This document shows positions 35,031 to 44,153 of a stretch of DNA of 64,000 nucleotides, in pieces. The position numbers were made by a program, and so were the translations under genes. A model generated the notes under the pieces. It had not been told where the DNA came from. It searched no databases and was given only the letters and a program-made list of their open reading frames with translations. Within the stretch, counting starts at the first letter, position 1, and each line of letters begins with the position of its first letter. This DNA is from Ureibacillus sp. FSL W7-1570 (lineage in GTDB: Bacteria > Bacillota > Bacilli > Bacillales_A > Planococcaceae). The stretch lies in the NCBI RefSeq assembly GCF_038593265.1, contig NZ_CP151979.1:1688001-1752000 (forward strand), in the 5' to 3' direction.

Positions 35031-36581
35031 ATGTCAGTCGCAACTACATATTTGCAAACGTTGGAGAAAAGCCTTTATGATTTGATTTGCGAAACATCTA
35101 CAAACTTGCCAAAAGATGTTCGCCGTGCCATCAAAAGAGCAAAAGAAGCTGAAAATGCAGGCACTCGGGCTGCCATGAGTTTGGCAACCATCACAAGAAA
35201 TATCGTAATGGCGGAAGACAATGTATCACCAATTTGCCAAGACACAGGACTTCCAACATTTAAAGTAAAAACTCCTATTGGCGCAAACCAATTAGAAATC
35301 AAAGAAGCCATCCGCAATGCGGTTAAAAAAGCGACAGAAGATGCGAAACTCCGTCCAAACTCTGTTGATTCATTAACCGGCAAAAACAGTGGCGACAATC
35401 TTGGTGAAGGCGTTCCTGTGATCAAATTCGAACAATGGGAAAAAGATTACATTGAAGTGAAACTCATCTTAAAAGGCGGCGGCTGTGAAAACAAAAACGC
35501 CCAATACAGCTTGCCTTGCGAATTGGAAGGACTTGGCCGTGCCGGTCGTGACCTTGACGGAATCCGCAAATGTATCCTTCATGCAGTATGGAAAGCACAA
35601 GGACAAGGCTGTTCAGCAGGATTTATCGGTGTTGGTATCGGTGGAGACCGCTCCAGCAGTTACGATCTTGCCAAAGAACAATTATTCCGTCATTTGGAAG
35701 ATACAAACCCAATTCCTGAACTTGCCAAATTGGAAGAATATATTGTAGAAAAAGCAAACACACTCGGTGTCGGAACAATGGGATTCGGCGGTGAAACAAC
35801 ATTATTGGGTTGTAAAATTGGCGTTATGCACCGTATCCCGGCTTCATTCTTTGTATCCATCGCGTATAACTGTTGGGCATTCCGTCGCATGGCGGTTGAC
35901 ATTGATGCCAATACAGGCGAAATCACAAATTGGCACTACCAAGATGGCGAAAAAATCACATTCCGCGATGAAGAAGAAAAAACTGAAACAAAATCCGAAA
36001 GCCGCGTAATTGAATTAAGAGCGCCTATCACAGAAGAACAAATTCGTGAATTAAAAGTGGGTGACGTTGTAAAAATCAGCGGACGCATGTACACAGGCCG
36101 CGACGCAATCCACCATCACTTAATGACACACGATGCACCTGTTGATTTAAATGGACAAATTATTTACCACTGCGGTCCGGTAATGGCAAAAGACGAAAAT
36201 GGAAACTGGACAGTAAAAGCGGCTGGTCCTACAACTTCCATCCGTGAGGAGCCTTACCAAGGCGACATCATGAAAAAATTCGGCATCCGCGCAGTTATCG
36301 GTAAAGGCGGTATGGGTGCAAAAACGTTGAAAGCGTTGCAAGAACACGGCGGCGTTTACTTGAACGCGATTGGTGGAGCTGCCCAATATTATGCGGATTG
36401 CATTAAGAGCGTAGACGGTGTGGACTTCCTTGAATTCGGTATTCCTGAAGCAATGTGGCACTTGACTGTGGAAGACTTTACAGCGGTTGTCACAATGGAT
36501 TCCCATGGAAACTCTTTACACGCAGATGTTGAAAAATCTTCCCTTGAAAAATTGGCTCAATATGCGGAAAGAGTATTCTAA
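35031..36581 (+). CDS. fumA: fumarate hydratase, class I (iron-sulfur)
   Basis: 4Fe-4S fumarase interconverting fumarate and malate, 516 aa. The N-terminal alpha domain has PICQDTGLPTF with a cluster cysteine, KGGGCENKNAQY and QGCSAGFIGVGIGGDR with further cysteines; the C-terminal beta domain has GRDAIHHHLM, YHCGPVM, GPTTSIREEPY and GKGGMGAKTL. A longer frame starts at 34986, but GGGGGGAA lies just upstream of the ATG at 35031, where the family N-terminus begins. B. subtilis uses a class II fumarase, so the class I form is a lineage difference. A strong terminator follows. Confidence 0.92.
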   Translation: MSVATTYLQTLEKSLYDLICETSTNLPKDVRRAIKRAKEAENAGTRAAMSLATITRNIVMAEDNVSPICQDTGLPTFKVKTPIGANQLEIKEAIRNAVKKATEDAKLRPNSVDSLTGKNSGDNLGEGVPVIKFEQWEKDYIEVKLILKGGGCENKNAQYSLPCELEGLGRAGRDLDGIRKCILHAVWKAQGQGCSAGFIGVGIGGDRSSSYDLAKEQLFRHLEDTNPIPELAKLEEYIVEKANTLGVGTMGFGGETTLLGCKIGVMHRIPASFFVSIAYNCWAFRRMAVDIDANTGEITNWHYQDGEKITFRDEEEKTETKSESRVIELRAPITEEQIRELKVGDVVKISGRMYTGRDAIHHHLMTHDAPVDLNGQIIYHCGPVMAKDENGNWTVKAAGPTTSIREEPYQGDIMKKFGIRAVIGKGGMGAKTLKALQEHGGVYLNAIGGAAQYYADCIKSVDGVDFLEFGIPEAMWHLTVEDFTAVVTMDSHGNSLHADVEKSSLEKLAQYAERVF

Positions 36582-36605
36582 TCCAATCGTAATGAACTAA
36601 GTTTT

Positions 36606-36653
36606 GCTGTTCAAAGAATCAGATGGACATTTGATTCTTTGAACAGCTTTTTT
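36606..36653 (+). terminator. terminator of fumA
   Basis: GCTGTTCAAAGAATCA pairs with TGATTCTTTGAACAGC, followed by TTTTTTATT. Confidence 0.9.
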
Positions 36654-36658
36654 ATTAA

Positions 36659-36693
36659 AAAATGGACATTCACTTGTGATGAATGCCCATTTT
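36659..36693 (-). terminator. terminator of tcyP
   Basis: AAAATGGGCATTCA pairs with TGAATGTCCATTTT on the minus strand, followed by TTAATAAAA, 31 bases after the stop. Confidence 0.75.
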
Positions 36694-36723
36694 CCTTTAG
36701 CGAATTTGAGTACTATTTAATGG

Positions 36724-38100
36724 TTAAACCAAAGATGTCTTTTCTGACGTGTCATTATAAATTTCTGTATCCAGTTCTTTTGTGATACGGCTTGATACAA
36801 TACCGGACACCATGGAACCACTTACGTTCAGCGCAGTGCGCCCCATATCAATCAACGGTTCCACGGAAATCAAAATACCCGCAAGAGCGATCGGCAAATC
36901 CATCGCAGATAAGACAATGATTGCCGCAAACGTTGCACCACCGCCAACACCGGCAACACCAAATGAACTGATCGCAACGATCAAAATCAGCATTGCAATA
37001 AACCCAGGTGTGAACGGATCAATTCCCACAGTCGGCGCGATCATCACTGCCAACATAGCCGGATATACACCGGCACAACCATTTTGGCCAATGGATAAAC
37101 CAAAAGAACCTGCAAAGTTGGCAATCCCTTCAGGAACACCCAAACGTTTTGTTTGCGTTTGAAGATTTAACGGCAATGTCGCTGCACTTGAGCGGGAAGA
37201 AAAGGCAAATAATAAAGTTTCCGCCACTTTTTTTACATATAAAACCGGATTTAGACCTGTCAATGAAACAATAATTAAATGGACGATAAACATGGAAATC
37301 AACGCCGCATAAGAAGCAATGACAAATTTGCCCAAATCGGCAATCGCCCCGAAGTCGCTTGTAGCAACCGTACGTGCCATAATCGCCAATACCCCGTATG
37401 GAGTCAGTTGCAACACGATGCGCACAACTCCCATTGTGAGGCCATAGATGGCATCGACGCCTTTTTTCACTGTGTTTGCTGTTTCCTCATCTTTTCGTCG
37501 AAGTTGTAAATAGGCAAACCCTAAAAAGGCCGCAAAAATGACAACCGCAATTGTTGAAGTGGAACGGGCACCTGTCATATCAAGGAATGGATTGGCAGGG
37601 AACATTTCCAAAATATGCTCCGGCAAAGTTTTAACCGATTCAGCTTTTTGCACAATTTCCTCCCCGCGTGCCGCTTCAGATTCCCCTTGCACGATTTGTG
37701 ATGCATCCAAGTCAAAAATGGCCGTTGACAAAATGCCAAAGGATGCGGCAATGGCCGTTGTACCAATCAGTACCGCCAAAATAATGCTTGCAATTTTCCC
37801 TAAATTTTTTCCGATTGTCACTTTCGTAAATGCCGCCAAAATGGAAATAAATACTAAAGGCATAGCAACCATTTGCAATAATTTTACATAACCATTTCCG
37901 ATGATATTAAACCATGGCATCGTTTTTGCGATCGTTTCGGAACCATATCCATAAATCCATTGCAAAACAACGCCAAATACGATCCCAATGGCGAGCGCTA
38001 TGAACACCCTGTTCGAAAATTTCACATGTTTTTTCTTTAGAAAATATAAAAAAGCCAACAAGCCTATTAAAATCGCCATATTTATGATTATTCCCATCAT
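36724..38100 (-). CDS. tcyP: L-cystine symporter, TcyP family
   Basis: Secondary transporter of the dicarboxylate/amino-acid:cation symporter family, 458 aa, most similar to TcyP: the hairpin FSSRSSAATLPLN, the SIGQNGCAGVYPAML segment and GVAGVGGGATFAAIIVLSAM match it closely. Eight membrane helices and two re-entrant loops are expected. AGGAGG precedes two adjacent ATGs (38100 and 38097); either can be the start. With cysK at 474 and the degraded paralogue nearby, sulfur amino acid supply is a theme. No S-box or CymR-like site was recognised upstream. Confidence 0.9.
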   Translation of the reverse strand: MMGIIINMAILIGLLAFLYFLKKKHVKFSNRVFIALAIGIVFGVVLQWIYGYGSETIAKTMPWFNIIGNGYVKLLQMVAMPLVFISILAAFTKVTIGKNLGKIASIILAVLIGTTAIAASFGILSTAIFDLDASQIVQGESEAARGEEIVQKAESVKTLPEHILEMFPANPFLDMTGARSTSTIAVVIFAAFLGFAYLQLRRKDEETANTVKKGVDAIYGLTMGVVRIVLQLTPYGVLAIMARTVATSDFGAIADLGKFVIASYAALISMFIVHLIIVSLTGLNPVLYVKKVAETLLFAFSSRSSAATLPLNLQTQTKRLGVPEGIANFAGSFGLSIGQNGCAGVYPAMLAVMIAPTVGIDPFTPGFIAMLILIVAISSFGVAGVGGGATFAAIIVLSAMDLPIALAGILISVEPLIDMGRTALNVSGSMVSGIVSSRITKELDTEIYNDTSEKTSLV

Positions 38101-38204
38101 ATAACCTCCTTTTTTCTGAACAAACTTTATAATACATCTTTATTCCTATAAGTCAAGTAAGATTAATATATTTTAAATTTTCTATACTTTTTGGTGTTTA
38201 CTTC

Positions 38205-38233
38205 TTTACAAAAAAACCGAATTAAATTAGAAT
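38205..38233 (+). promoter_or_regulatory. SigA promoter of the P-type ATPase gene
   Basis: TTTACA (38205-38210), 17-base spacer, TAGAAT (38228-38233). The -10 lies inside the PerR-like box. Confidence 0.65.
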
Positions 38234-38241
38234 AATTATAA
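38227..38241. promoter_or_regulatory. PerR-like box over the -10 of the ATPase gene
   Basis: TTAGAATAATTATAA matches TTATAATNATTATAA except at one position. Binding here would block RNA polymerase; derepression by peroxide or low iron-manganese balance is expected from family knowledge. Confidence 0.6.
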
Positions 38242-38263
38242 ATTAAAATTAATTTTAAATAAA

Positions 38264-38278
38264 TGATATCGATTCTCA
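38264..38278. promoter_or_regulatory. Fur-like box 1 upstream of the ATPase gene
   Basis: TGATATCGATTCTCA agrees with TGATAATNATTATCA at all but three defined positions. Confidence 0.4.
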
Positions 38279-38305
38279 TTCCCTTTAAAAATAAAGTTTT
38301 GAAAC

Positions 38306-38320
38306 TGATAGTCATTATCA
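38306..38320. promoter_or_regulatory. Fur-like box 2 just upstream of the ATPase ribosome binding site
   Basis: TGATAGTCATTATCA agrees with TGATAATNATTATCA at all but one defined position. It ends one base before the AAGGAGG site region, downstream of the predicted transcription start. Confidence 0.6.
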
Positions 38321-38333
38321 CAAGGAGGATTGT

Positions 38334-40238
38334 ATGGATAACAATAATCGAGAAAAGTTCTCACTAATTGAGAATTTGAAACAACATCAGGAACTAATCG
38401 CAGCTATTATAAGCGGAATCATCATATTAGTAGCATGGAAATTAGAAAAAGAAGGTTTATCAACAGCGTCAGTATTTTCATATATAACCGCTTTTGTTAT
38501 TGGCGGTTACGCAAAAGCGAAGGAAGGAATCATTGACACAATAGAAAACAAAACTTTGAATGTGGAGATATTGATGATTTTGGCAGCCATCGGTTCAATG
38601 ATGATCGGCTACTGGACAGAGGGTGCCATACTGATCTTCATTTTTTCCTTGAGCGGTGCCCTTGAAACTTATGCAATGAACCGGAGTCATCGTGAAATTT
38701 CCGCTTTAATGAATTTGCAGCCGGAAGAAGCATGGCTTGTTCGGGGAGATTTTGAACCAATGAAAGTTCCGGTTTCTTCTTTGCAGGTGGGGGATCATCT
38801 TCTCGTCAAACCGGGGGAACGGATTCCTGTGGACGGAAAAATTTTGAAAGGTTCTTCATCCATTGACGAATCCGCCATAACCGGAGAAGCGATTCCTGTT
38901 TCAAAAAATGTCGGGGACGAGGTTTTTGCCGGAACAATCAATTTAAATGGAACCATCACCATTCACATGACAAAACCGAATTCCGAAACACTGTTCCAAA
39001 AAATCATTGAGCTTGTACAATCAGCCCAAAGCGAAAAATCCCCTTCCCAGCAATTCATTGAAAAGTTTGAAGGCCGCTATGTCAAAGGGGTGCTCATCGC
39101 TGTAGGACTCATGATGTTTCTCCCGCACTTTTTGCTTGGCTGGGATTGGAACACAACCATTTACAGAGCCATCGTTCTGCTCGTCGTCGCCTCGCCTTGT
39201 GCCCTTGTTGCATCGATCATGCCTGCCACATTATCGGCCATTTCAAACGGGGCACGGCACGGCATTTTGTTCAAAGGCGGAGTCCATCTCGAAAATATGA
39301 GCGTGCTCCGATTACTTGCCGTTGATAAAACCGGAACATTGACAGAAGGCGCTCCAGTCGTTACAGATGTGATTGTCCGAAATGGTTTGGATGAAAAAGA
39401 AACACTGAAAATCATGGCATCCATCGAAGCTCAATCCAACCATCCGCTTGCCCAATCCATCGTTCAACATGCCAAAGAACAGCAAATCGAAATCCTTTCC
39501 GGCATTGATATTAAAGACGTTCCTGGATGCGGGTTAAAAGCGGTCATCAATGGGAAATCATATATCATCGGCAACGCTGATTTTGTTGGCGTTGAAGAGG
39601 CGAAACAATTTGCGGATTGCAAGGCTGCCCACCTTTCAGATGAAGGAAAAACCGTAGTCTTTATGAAGGATGAACAAGGAATCGCCGCTTTGGTTGCCTT
39701 GAAAGATACGATACGTAATGAGGCGAAGGAAGCGGTCCAAACATTGAAAGAGCTTGGCATTCATATCGCCATGCTGACGGGGGACCATGAAAAAACGGCG
39801 AAAGTGATTGCAAGGGAAGCCGGTGTCAATCAATATATCGCAAAATGTTCGCCGGTGACAAAAACAGAATTTATCGGCAATGCCTTGGCACAATACCAAT
39901 ATGTCGGAATGGTCGGCGACGGAATCAATGATGCCCCAGCCCTTGCAAAATCAACGGTCGGCATTGCCATGGGCGGCGGCACGGATGTCGCATTGGAAAC
40001 GGCGGATATCGTTTTGATGAAAAACAATTTATCAAAAATTGCATATGCCGTTAAACTCGGAAGAAAAATGCAGCGGATCGTCAAACAAAATGTCATCTTC
40101 TCTACATCCGTCATCGCTTTACTGATCATTTCAAACTTTTTGCAAATAGTCGATCTGCCTCTTGGTGTGGTAGGCCACGAAGGCAGCACCATCCTGGTCA
40201 TCCTGAACGGTTTAAGAATGCTCAAAACCATCAAATAA
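38334..40238 (+). CDS. pfeT: P1B-type metal-transporting ATPase, PfeT/ZosA-like
   Basis: Heavy-metal pump of the cytoplasmic membrane, 634 aa, with no N-terminal metal-binding domain. Visible parts: helices from about 20; actuator motif TGEAIP at 183-188; SPC metal site at 287-289; phosphorylated aspartate D331 in DKTGTLTEG; SNHPLAQSI (the HP locus); MLTGDHEKTA; and the hinge GDGINDAPALA. Length and the missing N-terminal domain match B. subtilis PfeT (Fe(II) efflux, formerly ZosA), and the PerR- and Fur-like boxes upstream support an iron or peroxide link. Cadmium/zinc export is the alternative. A strong terminator follows. Confidence 0.82.
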   Translation: MDNNNREKFSLIENLKQHQELIAAIISGIIILVAWKLEKEGLSTASVFSYITAFVIGGYAKAKEGIIDTIENKTLNVEILMILAAIGSMMIGYWTEGAILIFIFSLSGALETYAMNRSHREISALMNLQPEEAWLVRGDFEPMKVPVSSLQVGDHLLVKPGERIPVDGKILKGSSSIDESAITGEAIPVSKNVGDEVFAGTINLNGTITIHMTKPNSETLFQKIIELVQSAQSEKSPSQQFIEKFEGRYVKGVLIAVGLMMFLPHFLLGWDWNTTIYRAIVLLVVASPCALVASIMPATLSAISNGARHGILFKGGVHLENMSVLRLLAVDKTGTLTEGAPVVTDVIVRNGLDEKETLKIMASIEAQSNHPLAQSIVQHAKEQQIEILSGIDIKDVPGCGLKAVINGKSYIIGNADFVGVEEAKQFADCKAAHLSDEGKTVVFMKDEQGIAALVALKDTIRNEAKEAVQTLKELGIHIAMLTGDHEKTAKVIAREAGVNQYIAKCSPVTKTEFIGNALAQYQYVGMVGDGINDAPALAKSTVGIAMGGGTDVALETADIVLMKNNLSKIAYAVKLGRKMQRIVKQNVIFSTSVIALLIISNFLQIVDLPLGVVGHEGSTILVILNGLRMLKTIK

Positions 40239-40242
40239 AGAG

Positions 40243-40283
40243 AAAACGGTTTAAGCCATCAAACGCGCTTAAACCGTTTTTTT
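40243..40283 (+). terminator. terminator of the P-type ATPase gene
   Basis: AAAACGGTTTAAG pairs with CTTAAACCGTTTT, followed by further T residues. Confidence 0.9.
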
Positions 40284-40300
40284 ATTTTAACTTTATAAAC

Positions 40301-41233
40301 CTACTTTTTCATTTTCTTAGCCAAATATCTTTTATACATGGTTGCGTTCAACAATCCGCCAAAAATTAATATCATGCCGGTAAAGTACAACCATAGCATT
40401 AAAATAATGACACTTGCGATGCTTCCATATGTAGATGTGAAATTCCCGAAATTTTTTATATAGAAAGAAAACCCGTAAATCAACACAACCCAGGAAACCG
40501 AAGCAAAAAACGTTCCAGGCAACACGGTAAATAGAGGCACCTTAGGTTCCGTATATGGAATCACCCAATACAAAAAAAACAATACACCAAAAATAAGAAG
40601 CGGTGGCAAAGTCCATTGAACATAATTCCAGAAAACATAGAACGATGCCCCAACCCCCAAAAATTCGAACAATTGATAAACGAATTTCTGGCCAAAAATC
40701 GGGACAGCCAAAGCAAGCAGCAAGATTAAAATAAGGGACACCGTAAAAACCAATGACCAGCCCCGATTGATGATGCCCATCTTCGGTTCCGTTTCATAAG
40801 CTTCGTTTATTGTTTTTAATATGGCATTCATTCCCCTTGAAGCAGCCCAAATCGTACCAACAATCCCGAGGGATAGAGCCCCGCCGCCGTCATAAGTGGT
40901 CAAGACTTCCACAACCGTACCTTGGGTCAGCAAAAACACTTCCGTCGGCACAATGGTTTGGAGGAAACGGAAGACATGTTCCTGATTAATGTTAAAAAAC
41001 GGCAATAAAGATACAACCACCAATAGAAGCGGGAAAAAGGACAATAAAAAGAAGTAAGCCAGTTGCGCGCCTTTTCCGGAAACGTCCACTTTCTTCATCC
41101 GAACAATCAGTTCTTGGACAAATCCTTTGAATGTGGTTATTTTTATTTCCGATTCCACTGGATTAATGAAGGATTGAAACCACAAGACCCACTTGGATTG
41201 CAAAATTTTCGGTTTATTCAAGCGCCAGCTCAC
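40301..41233 (-). CDS. YihY/BrkB-family membrane protein
   Basis: A 310-aa integral membrane protein with about six helices. Typical features are the early SGKGAQLAYFFLLSFFPLLLV, the central GGALSLGIVGTIWAASRGMNAI and the C-terminal YGSIASVIILMLWLYFTGMILIFGG. The family was once misnamed ribonuclease BN; the actual role is unknown. The frame begins with GTG at 41233, close behind AAGGGAA, and no better site is seen before the ATG at residue 46. It follows the ytxH-like gene by 20 bases, probably in one operon. Confidence 0.8.
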   Translation of the reverse strand: MSWRLNKPKILQSKWVLWFQSFINPVESEIKITTFKGFVQELIVRMKKVDVSGKGAQLAYFFLLSFFPLLLVVVSLLPFFNINQEHVFRFLQTIVPTEVFLLTQGTVVEVLTTYDGGGALSLGIVGTIWAASRGMNAILKTINEAYETEPKMGIINRGWSLVFTVSLILILLLALAVPIFGQKFVYQLFEFLGVGASFYVFWNYVQWTLPPLLIFGVLFFLYWVIPYTEPKVPLFTVLPGTFFASVSWVVLIYGFSFYIKNFGNFTSTYGSIASVIILMLWLYFTGMILIFGGLLNATMYKRYLAKKMKK

Positions 41234-41253
41234 TTCCCTTCATCCGTCACTCT

Positions 41254-41586
41254 TTAACTTTGACTTTCTTCTTTGGAAGAAAAAGCTTCCTTCGTATCTT
41301 CGACAATCTCTTGGACAGCCCCTGGAATTTCTTTGACTTCATCCAGTTTTTCCATAATAAAATTCACATTGTCTTTCGTATCTTCATACAGCTTTTGCAT
41401 TGTATCAATTTTTTCCCGAACAAGCCGCTGGAGTTCATCACGATTTTTCGCATAGTAAACGACGGTATTTTTGGCTTTTTTCACCTTTGCGATCGTCTGT
41501 TCTCTCGTTTCGTCATCAAACATGCTCACTGCCGCTCCCACCAAAGCTCCAATCACGATACCTTTGCACAATTTATTTCCGCTCAT
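41254..41586 (-). CDS. YtxH-domain protein
   Basis: A 110-aa protein with a short N-terminal hydrophobic glycine-rich segment (CKGIVIGALVGAAVSMF) followed by a long charged amphipathic helix region (DNVNFIMEKLDEVKEIPGAV, then EDTKEA). This pattern is the YtxH family, small proteins often induced by general stress. AGGAGAAGGG precedes the ATG. It is followed by the BrkB-family gene. Confidence 0.78.
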   Translation of the reverse strand: MSGNKLCKGIVIGALVGAAVSMFDDETREQTIAKVKKAKNTVVYYAKNRDELQRLVREKIDTMQKLYEDTKDNVNFIMEKLDEVKEIPGAVQEIVEDTKEAFSSKEESQS

Positions 41587-41747
41587 GACCCTTCTCCTCC
41601 TGTCGAATCTTGTAAAGATTTTCTAATCATATTCTATAAGAACTTTTAACCTTTTGAAAGTAAGGGCGAATACATGATAAAAACTTGACAACAATAGAAT
41701 GACATGAAATGATGATACAAAGCTTAATGAAAGGTGGATTAAGTAGA

Positions 41748-41969
41748 ATGAATTTGACAACGCCTTCCAAAGAGAATGTGGCGTATATCGTAGAAAAAAT
41801 CAAAGAAAAGTTGAAGATGGTCAATTCTGAAGCTTTGCGTTCAGAAGACTTCACAGAAGCCAACTATGAAGACTTATATGATTTATATGAAATGGTTATG
41901 AAACGTGATACCTTCAGCCCGAGCGAAATGCAGGCCATCGTTTCCGAATTGGGTTCACTTCGCAAATAG
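41748..41969 (+). CDS. DUF1128-family small protein
   Basis: A 73-aa helical cytoplasmic protein ([20 protein letters not shown], then [13 protein letters not shown] and [13 protein letters not shown]). The core matches DUF1128, a Bacillales family that includes YfkK. The ATG at 41748 was preferred to the frame start at 41709 because AAAGGTGG lies ten bases upstream and the family starts here. Function is unknown. Confidence 0.8.
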   Translation: MNLTTPSKENVAYIVEKIKEKLKMVNSEALRSEDFTEANYEDLYDLYEMVMKRDTFSPSEMQAIVSELGSLRK

Positions 41970-42080
41970 ATTTTTCATGCAATTGGATAACTACCGCATA
42001 CTTTTTCCCATTTTATAAATCATTATTCAATGATATCGCAAATGATTTTTTTAATTTCACATAAAAACAGGGATTATGAA

Positions 42081-42111
42081 AGAGGAGCGTCTCATCATGA
42101 AACGCTCCTCT
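42081..42111. terminator. terminator shared by the DUF1128 gene and motB
   Basis: AGAGGAGCGT pairs with ACGCTCCTCT; T runs follow on the plus strand (TTTTTATTTTTT) and more weakly on the minus strand. Confidence 0.75.
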
Positions 42112-42113
42112 TT

Positions 42114-42899
42114 TTATTTTTTATTCTCATTGTTTTTGTTTGATTCCGTAGCGGTTGCATCTTCATCAACAAGTTGCTGGATCAACACTTCGACCCGGCG
42201 GTTTTTCGCTCTTCCTTCCGGTGTATCATTCGATGCAATGGGATTGTATTCGCCATATCCCTTTGCACTGAAATATTTGGGATCCAAATCCGGATTGGAA
42301 TCAATGATCAATTTCAGGAAGTTGACCGCGCGCATCACCGAAAGCTCCCAGTTTGACCTGAATTCCGGAGTGTTTTGAGGAACATTATCGGTATGCCCTG
42401 TAACAACTATATACCGCGGCGGATCAAATTTTAATATACCCGCAAGTTCCTGTGCGATAGGAACGTTTTCAGGCTTGACCTCCGCTTTCCCTGAATCGAA
42501 TAAAATGCTGTCGCGGATTGTGAGAAGCAAGCCTTCATCCGTCATTTTCGTTGAAAAAGTGTCTTCCAATTCATTCACCGCGATGAAATTATCAATGTCT
42601 TTCTGAATCTGTTTCAGCTGAGCCTGGTCCCTGAAATAGGCTCTTTGTTCTTCGGTCATGCCATCGATGACAGCCGTCGGATTGTCTATGACAGAGCTGT
42701 TTTGCATAAATCCAATGCCGCCGTTGAAAATTTCATTAAACACTTGTGACATTTTATTAAATTTGCTTTGATCGACACTGCTGGAAGCGAACAAAACGAT
42801 GAACAAGGCCAATAACAGCGTCATCAAGTCCGAATATGGCAAGAGCCAAGATTCATTGATTTTTGACGCTTTGTTTTTTTTACTATTTTTCTTTTTCAA
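42114..42899 (-). CDS. motB: flagellar motor stator protein MotB
   Basis: Stator subunit anchoring MotA to peptidoglycan, about 261 aa. The single membrane helix follows ESWLLPYSDLMTLLLALF, with the proton-binding aspartate in PYSD; the OmpA-like peptidoglycan-binding domain has ILFDSGKAEV, VTGHTDN, NWELSVMRAVNFL and RAKNRRVEVLI. The frame is open to 42941, but the family N-terminus begins near the TTG at 42899, which has a GGTGG-containing site within the motA coding end. The start therefore overlaps motA by 17 bases; GTG at 42905 is an alternative. Confidence 0.87.
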   Translation of the reverse strand: MKKKNSKKNKASKINESWLLPYSDLMTLLLALFIVLFASSSVDQSKFNKMSQVFNEIFNGGIGFMQNSSVIDNPTAVIDGMTEEQRAYFRDQAQLKQIQKDIDNFIAVNELEDTFSTKMTDEGLLLTIRDSILFDSGKAEVKPENVPIAQELAGILKFDPPRYIVVTGHTDNVPQNTPEFRSNWELSVMRAVNFLKLIIDSNPDLDPKYFSAKGYGEYNPIASNDTPEGRAKNRRVEVLIQQLVDEDATATESNKNNENKK

Positions 42900-43683
42900 G
42901 GCCACCAGCCCCGCTTTCATAGAATTGTTTACGCTCTTCATTTGTCAAATACGAAGCCAATTTCTGTTCAATAATGCGCGGAGCCTCACCTTCCAATACA
43001 GATAAAACACCTTCAATCATCAACCGTTTTTGTCTCGCTTCGAAAGCGGATTTGCGTCTTAATTTATTGGCAAATGGATGCCATAACACATATCCGGTGA
43101 AAATACCGAGCAAAGTGGCAACGAAGGCGGATGAAACCGCGTAACCCAGAGTGTCGATATCTTCCATATCGCCCAAAGCCGCAATCAGACCGACAACCGC
43201 ACCAAGCACCCCAAGGGTCGGCGCATATGTACCCGCTTGAGAAAAAATTTGGGCACCACTCTCATGGCGCTCTTCCATCGCTTCCACTTCTTCGTTTAAT
43301 ACATCACGTATGTAATCTGCACTTTGGCCATCGATTGCAAGCGTCAAGCCATTTCTTAAGAAAGGATCTTCTATTTCCTGCGCTTCGCTTTCCAATGCCA
43401 GCAGCCCTTCCCGACGTGCCAAGTCTGCCCATTTGGAAAACATTTGAATGATTTCCACATCACTCACCATTTTTTGTTCAGTAAAAATGACTTTCAACAA
43501 TTTTGGTATCCTTTTTAATTCCCTCATCGGGAATCCGATCACAACAGATGAGATCGTACCAACGATAATGATCAATATCGCCGCCGGGTTAAGTAAGATG
43601 CTTAAAGAAGCGCCTTTTAATACCATCCCGACGAATATTGCAACAACTCCAAGAATTATACCCAATACTGTAGATATGTCCAT
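42883..43683 (-). CDS. motA: flagellar motor stator protein MotA
   Basis: Ion-channel stator subunit, 266 aa, with four membrane helices. Conserved features are the N-terminal STVLGIILGVVAIFVGMVLKG, SVVIGFPMRELKRIPK, the cytoplasmic torque loop with ARREGLLALE and RNGLTLAIDG, and the conserved prolines in APTLGVLGAVVGLI and the last helix. TTTGGAGG precedes the ATG. It forms a two-gene operon with motB; no other flagellar gene is nearby. The ion used (H+ or Na+) cannot be settled from this sequence. Confidence 0.92.
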   Translation of the reverse strand: MDISTVLGIILGVVAIFVGMVLKGASLSILLNPAAILIIIVGTISSVVIGFPMRELKRIPKLLKVIFTEQKMVSDVEIIQMFSKWADLARREGLLALESEAQEIEDPFLRNGLTLAIDGQSADYIRDVLNEEVEAMEERHESGAQIFSQAGTYAPTLGVLGAVVGLIAALGDMEDIDTLGYAVSSAFVATLLGIFTGYVLWHPFANKLRRKSAFEARQKRLMIEGVLSVLEGEAPRIIEQKLASYLTNEERKQFYESGAGGLEKEK

Positions 43684-43962
43684 AACTGTACCTCCAAATC
43701 TTCCACTACTTTATATTTCGTCATTTTCCATTATTTTTTAAAGTACCTTTTTGCTTGATGGCTATAATATTTTTTTGATTGAAACCCGGCTGAACCGTTT
43801 TTCCGTTTATTCATCAAAACCTGAAAAATAAGGGTGCCCTTATATCAATTTTTATACTTGCCCATCAGATTTTTCCTGGCCGGCATAATTTCAGGTTCCG
43901 TTTCCTTGAATTACTGAAGTTATTTTTCTCGTAAAACCTTTAAAATCCCCATATATTTATAG

Positions 43963-43968
43963 TATAAT
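43963..43968 (+). promoter_or_regulatory. -10 element upstream of the 42-aa membrane peptide gene
   Basis: TATAAT 41 bases before the start codon; the -35 at 17-base spacing (TTAAAA at 43940-43945) is poor. Nothing else was recognised in the 325-base interval 43684-44008. Confidence 0.35.
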
Positions 43969-44008
43969 CATAGTAAACATTATTGCTTTATTAGAAAGGG
44001 GTCTAATA

Positions 44009-44137
44009 ATGGGCTTATTCTTAACAACTGTAACTGGCATGCTTGGACTTCTTGTGATTTCAATCGCAATGTTCATTCATTATTTGCGTAAAGGCTTAAA
44101 TTCCGCAGAATCAGTTAAAGTAGATCCAAAAAACTAA
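44009..44137 (+). CDS. 42-aa single-pass membrane peptide
   Basis: A short gene that is easily missed. The peptide begins MGLFLTTVTGMLGLLVISIA, continues through one membrane helix to about residue 25, has a basic HYLRKG just after it and ends in a polar tail SVKVDPKN. AGAAAGGGG lies well placed before the ATG, a TATAAT stands upstream and a strong terminator follows the stop by 16 bases, so it is a complete monocistronic unit. No homologue is recognised. The basic residues after the helix suggest that the tail is cytoplasmic. Confidence 0.65.
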   Translation: MGLFLTTVTGMLGLLVISIAMFIHYLRKGLNSAESVKVDPKN

Positions 44138-44153
44138 CTGATAGTTTGAATTA

